Shown here in pieces: positions 1 to 6,969 of a stretch of DNA of 64,000 nt. The translations under genes and the position numbers were made by a program. Below the pieces are notes generated by a model. The model worked only from the letters and a program-made list of their open reading frames with translations. It was not told the DNA's origin and searched no databases. How positions within the stretch are numbered: position 1 is the first letter of the stretch; each line of letters starts with the position of its first letter. Origin of the DNA: Cypionkella sp. (GTDB taxonomy: Bacteria > Pseudomonadota > Alphaproteobacteria > Rhodobacterales > Rhodobacteraceae); NCBI GenBank assembly GCA_023255415.1, contig JALRIN010000005.1, forward strand, positions 39,600 through 103,599, read 5' to 3'.

Positions 1-1
1 C

Positions 2-721
2 CATGAAGAGCATCAAAAGGTCATCGAAGTGGTGGTCGAGACCGTGGCAGGCCGCATTCCGGTGATTGCAGGGGCTGGGTCGAACAACACCGCCGAGGGT
101 CTTTCGCTGATGCGCCATGCCGAAAAGGTCGGGGCGACGGCGGCACTGGTGGTGACGCCCTATTACAACAAGCCGACCCAAGCCGGCCTGATCGCGCATT
201 TTACCGCTCTGCATGACTGCTGCACGCTGCCGATCGTAATCTATAACATTCCGGGCCGCTCGGTTGTTGATATGACACCCGAGACCATGGGCCAGCTTGC
301 GAAACTGCCGCGCATCATCGGGGTCAAAGACGCCACCGGCAAGATCGAGCGGGTCAGCCAACAGCGCAGCAGCTGCGGCGCGGATTTCATCCAGTTGTCG
401 GGCGAAGATGCCACCGCTTTGGGCTTTAACGCCCATGGCGGCACTGGCTGCATTTCGGTCACCGCCAACGTAGCCCCGCGTCTGTGCGCCGAATTCCAAG
501 CCGCCACCCTTGCAGGCGATTACGCCAAGGCGCTGGCCTATCAAGACAAACTGATGCCGCTGCACGAGGCGATCTTTATCGAGCCTGGCCTGGTTGGCGC
601 GAAATATGGCCTGTCTTTGCTGGGGCTTTGCTCGGAGGATGTGCGCCTGCCGCTGGTTGGTCTGACCGATGGCACCAAGGCGAAAATCAAGGCAGCGATG
701 CAATTTGCAGGCCTGATCTGA
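2..721 (+). CDS. dapA: 4-hydroxy-tetrahydrodipicolinate synthase (5' end outside window)
   Basis: Condenses pyruvate with aspartate semialdehyde in the lysine/diaminopimelate pathway in the cytoplasm. The reading frame is open from base 2, so the gene begins upstream of the window and a GTG near base 29 is internal. About 239 residues are visible against a usual ~290, so roughly 50 N-terminal residues are missing. The fragment shows the DHDPS/NAL aldolase barrel: AGAGSNNT near the cut end, the tyrosine of IVIYNIPGRS and the Schiff-base lysine of GVKDATG. It ends normally with TGA. The family is clear; separation from closely related aldolases rests on the classic DapA motifs. Confidence 0.93.
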   Translation, partial: HEEHQKVIEVVVETVAGRIPVIAGAGSNNTAEGLSLMRHAEKVGATAALVVTPYYNKPTQAGLIAHFTALHDCCTLPIVIYNIPGRSVVDMTPETMGQLAKLPRIIGVKDATGKIERVSQQRSSCGADFIQLSGEDATALGFNAHGGTGCISVTANVAPRLCAEFQAATLAGDYAKALAYQDKLMPLHEAIFIEPGLVGAKYGLSLLGLCSEDVRLPLVGLTDGTKAKIKAAMQFAGLI

Positions 722-790
722 ACGACAGGTCCTTAGCCTATCGCCCTGATTTCGGGGCGATAGCACCACAGCCAGAAAGCGCCGCCCGAC

Positions 791-1648
791 ATGACCGATA
801 ATCTGCGCGGCAGCCTGATGATGGTTTTGGCCATGCTTGGCTTTGCCTTTGAAGACAGCTTTTTGAAACTTGCCGCCAAGCTGATGCCTTTGGGCGAGGT
901 TTTGGCGCTGATGGGGCTGATCGGCATGGCGCTGTTTTCAGCGCTGGCGCTGCGCAAGGGCGCGGCCCCGTTGCCGCGCAGCATCCTGTCGCGCACCATG
1001 GCGCTGCGCTCGGCCTCCGAGGTGGTGGGCCGAGTGTTCTATGCACTGGCGCTGGCGCTGACGCCAATTTCACAAGCCTCGGCGATCTTGCAGGCAACGC
1101 CCTTGGTGGTGGTTGGCGGTGCGGCGCTGCTGTTTGGCGAAAAAGTCAGCCTGTTTCGCTGGCTGCTGATTGTTGCGGGCTTTGCGGGCGTTTTGATCAT
1201 CATCCGCCCGGGGGTCGAGGGGTTTAGCGCGCTGTCGCTGCTGGCAGTTGCCGGGCTTTTGGGCTTTGCGGGCCGCGATCTGGCCACGCGTGCAGCCCCC
1301 CCCGCCCTGAGCAATGCGCAGCTTGGGGTTGCGGGCTTTTTGATGCTGGCGCTTTCGGGGCTAATTTTAGTCACTCTGAACGGTGGACCCGCTGCGATCA
1401 GCCCGCTGGCCTTGGCCTATACCTGCGGCGCTGCCTGCTTTGGGGTCGCCGCATATGCCGCCCTGACCAGTGCCATGCGCACCGGCGAAGTTGGGGTGGT
1501 GACGCCGTTTCGCTATACGCGGCTGCTGTTTGCGCTGATTGTCGGCTATACGCTGTTTGGCGAACGTCCCGATGCGCTGACCCTGATCGGCTCGGCGGTG
1601 ATCGTGGGCTGCGGAATCATTCTGCTAAGCCAAGGCAGAAGCCGCTAA
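791..1648 (+). CDS. EamA/DMT-superfamily membrane transporter
   Basis: A 285-residue inner-membrane protein with about ten hydrophobic segments and the two-fold EamA repeat of the drug/metabolite transporter superfamily (for example FGEKVSLFRW in the first half and LFGERPDALT in the second, both at the usual end-of-repeat position). Members export amino acids or metabolites; the substrate here cannot be told. It follows dapA by 69 bp on the same strand with no clear Shine-Dalgarno sequence. Its end overlaps the convergent channel gene by 4 bp. A second, distinct EamA protein lies at 48845-49720. Confidence 0.85.
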   Translation: MTDNLRGSLMMVLAMLGFAFEDSFLKLAAKLMPLGEVLALMGLIGMALFSALALRKGAAPLPRSILSRTMALRSASEVVGRVFYALALALTPISQASAILQATPLVVVGGAALLFGEKVSLFRWLLIVAGFAGVLIIIRPGVEGFSALSLLAVAGLLGFAGRDLATRAAPPALSNAQLGVAGFLMLALSGLILVTLNGGPAAISPLALAYTCGAACFGVAAYAALTSAMRTGEVGVVTPFRYTRLLFALIVGYTLFGERPDALTLIGSAVIVGCGIILLSQGRSR

Positions 1649-2088
1649 ACCCGCTTGCGGCGATGCTCGATCTGCCCCAAACGCACCTGCCGCAGACCTT
1701 CGATCAAAAGCGCTGTCAGCAGGCCAAAGTTCAAAAAGCCATTGGTCGCCTCCATCCCCGCCAAAAGCCGCCAGTTGTGCTGCAACAGCACATCGCCAAA
1801 GCCCAGGGTGGTAAAGCTGACCAGCGAGAAATAAACCGCCTCTTCCAGCGTGGCAAACACGCCCAGTTGCAGATAGGCCAAGGCCCAGACCCAAACGCCA
1901 GCGGTAACAACTCCCAGGATCCAAAGCGACACCCCCGCCAGCAAAAGCACCAGCTTGGGCTGATGCGGCTCGCGCAGCATCCAGCCATGCGCGCGGTTCA
2001 ACAGGCCTTCCAGCACCATCGCCGCGACCGCCGCAATGGTGATATTGACCAACAAAAGCATCGTTCCAATCGCAATTTGGGCTATCAT
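1645..2088 (-). CDS. Small two-helix potassium-channel-like protein
   Basis: A 147-residue membrane protein resembling the ion_trans_2 (KcsA/Kch-type) pore module. There are hydrophobic segments near residues 5-25, 45-70 and 105-130. A pore-loop-like stretch SFTTLGFGDV stands where potassium channels have T-V-G-Y-G-D; the filter is therefore TLGFGD, an acceptable variant. The ATG at 2088 was chosen because GGAGAGG lies 3 bases before it; a longer frame to 2208 adds 40 low-complexity residues. No cytoplasmic RCK domain is present. Ion selectivity is inferred from the filter only. Confidence 0.75.
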   Translation of the reverse strand: MIAQIAIGTMLLLVNITIAAVAAMVLEGLLNRAHGWMLREPHQPKLVLLLAGVSLWILGVVTAGVWVWALAYLQLGVFATLEEAVYFSLVSFTTLGFGDVLLQHNWRLLAGMEATNGFLNFGLLTALLIEGLRQVRLGQIEHRRKRV

Positions 2089-2214
2089 AGACCTCTCCGT
2101 GTTTTGGCGGCGACCTTGCCGCATTGCGCAAGCCACCGCAACCGGGGCGATCCTGCCACAAAGCCCGCATGCCCCTAGACTCTGCCCCCCCAAGCGCCTA
2201 TTTCCCACTGCACC

Positions 2215-2700
2215 ATGGTAGAGAAATCAGACCCCAATTCTAAGCTTATCGCCGAAAACCGGCGCGCGCGTTTCGATTTCGCCATCGAAAGCGATATCGA
2301 GGCTGGCATCATGCTGCTTGGCTCCGAGGTGAAATCCTTGCGCAAGGGCGGCTCGAATATCGCCGAAAGCTATGCCTCGGTTGAAGGTGGTGAGCTGTGG
2401 TTGATCAACAGCTATATCGCGCCCTATCTGCAGGCCAAAATGTTCCCGCACGAAGAACGCCGGCGGCGCAAGCTGTTGGTGTCGCGCAAGGAACTGTCGC
2501 GGCTCTGGAATGCGGTTGGCCGCGAAGGCATGACGCTGGTGCCACTGCGGATGTATTTCAACGACAAAGGCATGGTGAAAATCGCCATTGGCGTCGCCAA
2601 GGGCAAAAAGCTGGCCGACAAGCGGGAAACCTCGGCCAAGCGCGACTGGGATCGGCAGAAATCGCGTCTGCTGAAACAGGGGCTGAAGGGCAATCTGTAA
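2215..2700 (+). CDS. smpB: SsrA (tmRNA)-binding protein
   Basis: SmpB binds tmRNA and directs it into stalled ribosomes for trans-translation. The 161-residue product has the hallmark N-terminal half (SKLIAENRRARFDF, then GIMLLGSEVKSLRKGG) and the basic C-terminal tail (GKKLADKRETSAKRDWDRQK). Length and start fit the family. The tmRNA gene itself was not seen in this window. Confidence 0.97.
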   Translation: MVEKSDPNSKLIAENRRARFDFAIESDIEAGIMLLGSEVKSLRKGGSNIAESYASVEGGELWLINSYIAPYLQAKMFPHEERRRRKLLVSRKELSRLWNAVGREGMTLVPLRMYFNDKGMVKIAIGVAKGKKLADKRETSAKRDWDRQKSRLLKQGLKGNL

Positions 2701-2777
2701 CGGCGGCGCGGGCGCTTGCCCTTGCCAGAAACCAGCGTTGGGTTTACTGCGACAGCACACTCAGCGCGGAGCGAAGC

Positions 2778-3638
2778 ATGACACCCTCCCCTAATGATGA
2801 CCCGAAAACCCTCGTCTCAACGGCATGGCTTGCAGCACATCTAAAGGATCCCGATCTGCGGGTTCTGGACGCAAGCTGGTTTCTGCCCGACATGGCCCGC
2901 GATGCGCAGGCTGAATATGCCGCAGGCCATATTCCTGGCGCGCGGTTTTTCGACATTGACGAAATCACCGACAGCCGCTCGGCGCTGCCACATATGGCAC
3001 CTGCGCCGGAAAAGTTCATCTCGCGAATGCGGGCAATGGGCATTGGCGACGGGCATCAGGTGGTGGTCTATGACGCCTTGGGCCTGTTTTCTGCAGCCCG
3101 CGTCTGGTGGACGTTCCGGCTGATGGGCAAGACGGATATCGCGGTGCTGGACGGCGGGCTGCCGAAGTGGCGCGCCGAGGGCCGCGATCTGGAAGACATG
3201 CCACCGATGGTGCGCGACCGCCATATGACCACTGCGCGCCAAAACCATCTGGTCAAGGATGTCACCCAAGTCGCCCATGCCGCCAAACTGGGCGAGGCCG
3301 AAATCATCGACGCCCGCGCCGCCGCACGCTTTCGCGGTGAAGCCCCTGAACCCCGGCCCGGCCTGCGCGCGGGGCATATTCCAGGCTCGAAAAACGTGCC
3401 CTTCGCCAGCCTGCTGAACGCAGATGCCACGATGAAACCGCCAGCCGAGCTGCGCGCGATCTTCGAGGCCGCAGGCGTTGATCTGACAAAGCCCGCCATC
3501 ACCTCTTGTGGGTCTGGCGTGACGGCCGCGGTGCTCAGCCTTGCGCTGGAACGGATCGGCCACCGCAACCATGCGCTTTATGATGGCTCTTGGGCCGAAT
3601 GGGGCATGTATGACGACCTCGCGGTCGAAAAAGGATAA
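2778..3638 (+). CDS. sseA: 3-mercaptopyruvate sulfurtransferase (tandem rhodanese)
   Basis: A 286-residue protein of two rhodanese domains; the first is the inactive structural one and the second is catalytic. The active-site loop CGSGVTA (Cys244) is the 3-mercaptopyruvate sulfurtransferase signature rather than the CRKGVT of thiosulfate:cyanide rhodanese. It transfers sulfur from mercaptopyruvate to thiol acceptors or cyanide in the cytoplasm. The ATG at 2778 begins MTPSPNDDPKTLVS; the open frame further upstream runs inside smpB in another phase and is not coding. It is followed after 4 bp by an aminotransferase, which suggests one transcript and a link to cysteine catabolism. Confidence 0.92.
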   Translation: MTPSPNDDPKTLVSTAWLAAHLKDPDLRVLDASWFLPDMARDAQAEYAAGHIPGARFFDIDEITDSRSALPHMAPAPEKFISRMRAMGIGDGHQVVVYDALGLFSAARVWWTFRLMGKTDIAVLDGGLPKWRAEGRDLEDMPPMVRDRHMTTARQNHLVKDVTQVAHAAKLGEAEIIDARAAARFRGEAPEPRPGLRAGHIPGSKNVPFASLLNADATMKPPAELRAIFEAAGVDLTKPAITSCGSGVTAAVLSLALERIGHRNHALYDGSWAEWGMYDDLAVEKG

Positions 3639-3642
3639 CAGG

Positions 3643-4821
3643 ATGTTAGAACAGCTAAACCCCCAGCCACAGGACAAAATCCTGCAACTTATCGCGATGT
3701 ACCGCGAAGACCCACGCGCCAATAAGATCGACCTTGGCGTCGGCGTCTACAAAGACGCAACCGGCCTGACGCCCGTGATGCGCGCGGTGAAAGCCGCAGA
3801 AAAACAGCTGTGGGAAACCGAAACCACCAAGACCTACACCGGCCTTGCAGGCGAGCCCGCCTATAACGCCGCGATGATTGAAATGATCCTTGGCGCGGGC
3901 TTTGCCGAACGCGCCGCCTCTGTCGCCACACCGGGCGGCACCGGGGCGATCCGTCAGGCGCTCGAGCTGATCAAACTCGCCTCGCCCAAGGCAAAGGTCT
4001 GGCTGTCAAACCCAACCTGGCCAAACCACCCCTCGATCATCAAATACCTTGGCATGCAGATGGCCGAGTATCGCTATTTCGACGCCGAAACCCGCGGCAT
4101 CGACTTTGAAGGCCTGATGCAAGATCTGGCCAATGTCACAGCAGGTGACGCGGTGCTGCTGCATGGCTGCTGCCACAATCCAACCGGCGCCAATCTGAAC
4201 GCCGATCAATGGGCACAGGTCGCAGCGCTTTTGCTTGCCAAAGGCGCGATCCCCTTTGTCGATCTGGCCTATCAAGGCTTTGGCGACGGCCTCGAAAAAG
4301 ACGCCGCTGCCACCCGGATGATCGCCGCAACCTTCCCAGAAGTGCTGATTGCAGCCTCCTGCAGCAAGAACTTTGGCATCTACCGCGAACGTACTGGCAT
4401 CCTGATTGGCCTCGGCGAGGCCAGCCGTAAAGCGGTTACCCAAGGCAACCTGAACTTCCTGAACCGGCAGAACTACAGCTTCCCCCCCGATCACGGTGCG
4501 CGGCTGGTTACGATGATCTTGCAAGATGACGCCCTGCGCGCCGATTGGAAGGCCGAGCTGGAAGAGGTGCGCCAAAACATGCTGGGCTTGCGCAAAAGCC
4601 TTGCCGATGCGCTGCGGCTGGCCACCAATTCAGATCGCTTTGACTTCGTGGCCAGCCATCGCGGCATGTTCAGCCGCCTTGGTCTAACCGAAGCCCAAGT
4701 AAACTTGCTGCGCGACGAGCACGGCATCTATATGGTCGGTGACAGCCGGATCAACATCGCTGGATTGAACGCGAAAACCGTTCCAATCCTTGCGGCAGCG
4801 ATTGCGAAAGTGGCCAGCTAA
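3643..4821 (+). CDS. Aromatic amino acid (aspartate/tyrosine-type) aminotransferase
   Basis: A PLP-dependent class I aminotransferase of the TyrB/AspC subfamily, 392 residues. Visible motifs are the N-terminal KIDLGVGVYKDATG, the substrate/PLP segment GCCHNPTGANL, the cofactor region FVDLAYQGFGDG and the Schiff-base lysine in SCSKNFGIYRERTG. The final R-I-N-I-A-G-L segment is also typical. It interconverts aromatic amino acids or aspartate with their keto acids. The ATG at 3643 follows a GGATAACAGG stretch. AspC versus TyrB activity cannot be settled by eye. Confidence 0.92.
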   Translation: MLEQLNPQPQDKILQLIAMYREDPRANKIDLGVGVYKDATGLTPVMRAVKAAEKQLWETETTKTYTGLAGEPAYNAAMIEMILGAGFAERAASVATPGGTGAIRQALELIKLASPKAKVWLSNPTWPNHPSIIKYLGMQMAEYRYFDAETRGIDFEGLMQDLANVTAGDAVLLHGCCHNPTGANLNADQWAQVAALLLAKGAIPFVDLAYQGFGDGLEKDAAATRMIAATFPEVLIAASCSKNFGIYRERTGILIGLGEASRKAVTQGNLNFLNRQNYSFPPDHGARLVTMILQDDALRADWKAELEEVRQNMLGLRKSLADALRLATNSDRFDFVASHRGMFSRLGLTEAQVNLLRDEHGIYMVGDSRINIAGLNAKTVPILAAAIAKVAS

Positions 4822-4825
4822 AGCA

Positions 4826-4844
4826 GGGGGGCTGTCTGCCCCCC
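4826..4844. repeat. GC hairpin just behind the aminotransferase stop
   Basis: A 7-bp stem, GGGGGGC at 4826-4832 pairing with GCCCCCC at 4838-4844, with a TGTCT loop. It has no T-tract. It forms the first part of a compound element that continues with the inverted repeat at 4859-4934. A very similar hairpin stands before the same repeat core at 60942-60961. Confidence 0.6.
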
Positions 4845-4858
4845 ACGGCCTCCGGCCT

Positions 4859-4934
4859 CCCCCCGAGGATATTTTTAGACAGATGAAGATCAAGCCCTGG
4901 CTTTAATTCATCTGTCTGAAAATATCCTGGGGGG
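4859..4934. repeat. Near-perfect 28-bp inverted repeat of the GAGGATATTT-AGATGAA element
   Basis: The left arm (4859-4887) and right arm (4907-4934) are reverse complements apart from one inserted base and one mismatch, separated by a 19-base loop. Each arm carries CCCCC, GAGGATATTT (AGGATATTT in the right arm) and AGATGAA. The same core occurs singly at 60963-60990, identical at 22 of 28 positions with all six differences in one central block. It lies between the convergent aminotransferase and amtB genes. It resembles an intergenic repeat family of Rhodobacterales genomes, which is recollection rather than a search result. Confidence 0.8.
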
Positions 4935-4942
4935 AGCGCAGC

Positions 4943-4965
4943 GGGGGGCAAAGCCCCCCTTTTTT
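4943..4965 (+). terminator. Rho-independent terminator
   Basis: A 7-bp GC stem (GGGGGGC, 4943-4949; GCCCCCC, 4953-4959) with an AAA loop is followed at once by six T residues on the plus strand. It fits termination of the sseA-aminotransferase transcript. The same stem read from the minus strand lacks a T-tract, so amtB termination must rely on other parts of the element. Confidence 0.8.
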
Positions 4966-5031
4966 GGGTTTGAATATCAAAGCGCCACGGCAGAAATCTC
5001 TGCCGGGGCGTCTATTTTTAAAGCGCAGCGC

Positions 5032-6366
5032 TTAGCCGTGATAGGCCTGTTCGCCATGCGAGGTCAGGTCAAGGCCTTGACGTTCGATATCTGCCTCTAC
5101 CCGCAGACCAACGGTCATGTCAGCGATCTTATAGGCGATGAAGGCCACGACAGCAGACCAGATAATGGTGATCGCAACAGCTTCGGTTTGGATCCAGACT
5201 TGCGACCCGATCGAATAGTCGTCACCGTTCACGCCACCCAAGGACCCTGCCGAGAACACACCGGTCAGGATTGCGCCGACGATGCCGCCGATGCCGTGCA
5301 CGCCAAAGACGTCAAGGCTGTCGTCATAGCCAAGCTTGTTCTTCACCACGGTGACAAAGAAGTAGCAGGCAAATACCGCCAGCAAACCCAGAGCAATCGC
5401 ACCCATTGGGCCGACGGTGCCGCAAGCAGGGGTAATAGCGACAAGGCCAGCTACCATACCCGAAGCCGCGCCAAGCATCGAGGCTTTGCCGCGCTGCAGG
5501 CCTTCCAGGGCCGACCAGGTCAGCGTCGCCGCTGCCGTTGCGATAAAGGTGTTGATCATCGCCAAGGTTGCGCCGCCGTTCGACTCGAGGTTCGAGCCGG
5601 CGTTGAAGCCAAACCAGCCAACCCAAAGCATCGAAGCGCCGATCATGGTCATCACCATCGAATGCGGTGCCATGTTTTCTTTACCAAGACCAATGCGCTT
5701 GCCGATCAGGATGCAGCCAACCAAAGCCGCAACCCCTGCGTTGATGTGCACCACTGTGCCGCCTGCAAAGTCGATTGCGCCAAGGTTAAAGATGTAACCT
5801 GCAGCGTCCCAAACCATATGGGCGATCGGGAAATAGGCAAAAGTCACCCAGATAAAGGTGAAGATCAGCACGGCAGAGAATTTCACACGCTCGGCAAAGG
5901 CGCCGATGATAAGTGCAGGCGTGATTGCTGCAAAAGTCATCTGAAAGGCGATGAACACGAACTCGGGGATCACCACGCCATCGGTGAAGGTCGCGGCCAT
6001 GCTGTCGGTGGTTACACCTGCCAGAAACAGCTTACCAAACCCGCCCCAGAACGGCGAAGTGCCGCCGCCAAAGCTGACCGAATAGCCGAAGACGACCCAC
6101 ATAATCATAACCATGCAAGCGATCATCGTCGTCTGCATCAAAACCGACAGCATGTTCTTGCTGCGCACAAGACCGCCGTAGAACAGCGCCAGGCCCGGCA
6201 GGATCATGAACAGAACCAAAACGGTCGAGGTCATCATCCAAGACACATCGCCCTTGTCCATCACGGGGGCTGCCGCCTCTGCGGCCGGGGCCGCCGCTTC
6301 TTGCGCGAGGGCTGGCAAGGCTGCCAGCATCGCCGCTATGCTAAGTCCAAACTTCTTCATCATCAT
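5032..6366 (-). CDS. amtB: Ammonium transporter
   Basis: Amt/MEP/Rh channel for ammonium uptake, 444 residues. A signal-peptide-like N-terminus ending ALA-QEA is followed by about eleven membrane helices. Family motifs include LFYGGLVRSKN, the phenylalanine-gate region GFGKLFLAG, DFAGGTVVHINAG with the first pore histidine, and FGVHGIGGIVGAILTG with the second. Three ATG codons lie in tandem; 6366 is used because GAGAGGGG stands 4-5 bases before it. It lies 10 bp behind glnK in the usual glnK-amtB operon, where uridylylation-controlled GlnK plugs the channel. Confidence 0.96.
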   Translation of the reverse strand: MMMKKFGLSIAAMLAALPALAQEAAAPAAEAAAPVMDKGDVSWMMTSTVLVLFMILPGLALFYGGLVRSKNMLSVLMQTTMIACMVMIMWVVFGYSVSFGGGTSPFWGGFGKLFLAGVTTDSMAATFTDGVVIPEFVFIAFQMTFAAITPALIIGAFAERVKFSAVLIFTFIWVTFAYFPIAHMVWDAAGYIFNLGAIDFAGGTVVHINAGVAALVGCILIGKRIGLGKENMAPHSMVMTMIGASMLWVGWFGFNAGSNLESNGGATLAMINTFIATAAATLTWSALEGLQRGKASMLGAASGMVAGLVAITPACGTVGPMGAIALGLLAVFACYFFVTVVKNKLGYDDSLDVFGVHGIGGIVGAILTGVFSAGSLGGVNGDDYSIGSQVWIQTEAVAITIIWSAVVAFIAYKIADMTVGLRVEADIERQGLDLTSHGEQAYHG

Positions 6367-6376
6367 CTGTCCCCTC

Positions 6377-6715
6377 TCACAGCGCGTCGTCATCGACGTC
6401 GCCGGTGCGCACGCGCAATGCGCTTGCCACATCCAACACGAAAATCTTGCCATCACCGATCTTGCCGGTCCGTGCGGTCTTGGTGATTGTTTCAACCACG
6501 GTATCGGCCAGGCTATCTGCCACGACGATTTCGAGCCGCATTTTCGGCACAAAGTTCACCGCGTATTCCGCGCCACGATAGATTTCAGTATGGCCCGACT
6601 GCATGCCGAAGCCTTTGATTTCTGTGACCATCATCCCACGCACGCCGATTTCGGTCAGCGCTTCGCGGACCTCGTCGAGCTTGTAGGGCTTAATGGCGGC
6701 TATAATCATTTTCAC
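6377..6715 (-). CDS. glnK: Nitrogen regulatory protein P-II
   Basis: A 112-residue P-II signalling protein that senses 2-oxoglutarate, ATP/ADP and, by uridylylation, glutamine. Tyr51, the uridylylation site, is present in HTEIYRGAEY at the tip of the T-loop, and the C-terminal VRTGDVDDDAL is conserved. GTG at 6715 is taken as the start: AAGGGG precedes it by six bases and it yields the exact family length of 112. The position upstream of amtB points to GlnK rather than GlnB. Residues 38-39 of the T-loop are MQ (usually RQ), a modest variation. Confidence 0.94.
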   Translation of the reverse strand: MKMIIAAIKPYKLDEVREALTEIGVRGMMVTEIKGFGMQSGHTEIYRGAEYAVNFVPKMRLEIVVADSLADTVVETITKTARTGKIGDGKIFVLDVASALRVRTGDVDDDAL

Positions 6716-6777
6716 GATGCACCCCTTCGTTTTTACCAAGGCCCGTGATCGGCCCTCGAAAGCAGAAGGCGGCTTTC

Positions 6778-6807
6778 GCAGCTGCAGCACAAGTTTTCGG
6801 CAGCTGC
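6778..6807 (-). promoter_or_regulatory. Duplicated GCAGCTGC palindrome upstream of glnK (candidate control site)
   Basis: Two copies of the 8-bp palindrome GCAGCTGC lie at 6778-6785 and 6800-6807, two helical turns apart and about 63-92 bp upstream of the glnK start. This spacing and position would suit an activator such as NtrC, but the sequence is not the NtrC consensus and no sigma-54 promoter (TGGCAC-N5-TTGC) was seen between it and glnK. Function is inference only. Confidence 0.35.
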
Positions 6808-6969
6808 ACAGCGCCTGATTCAAGGCATAAGATTATATTTTAGGCAAAATAGGGCGGAAACGCCCAATTTAAGGGCGGCGGCAATTCGCGAATCGACACT
6901 GGCACCGCTCCACAAATGATTGCAAAACGGTTAAGGTGGTAAAAACACAAAAACGGAAAGCAGTCGGGC

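Noticed and set aside
5038..6486. 482-codon open frame antisense to amtB
   Set aside because: Histidine/lysine-rich translation without domains, directly opposite a well-defined transporter.
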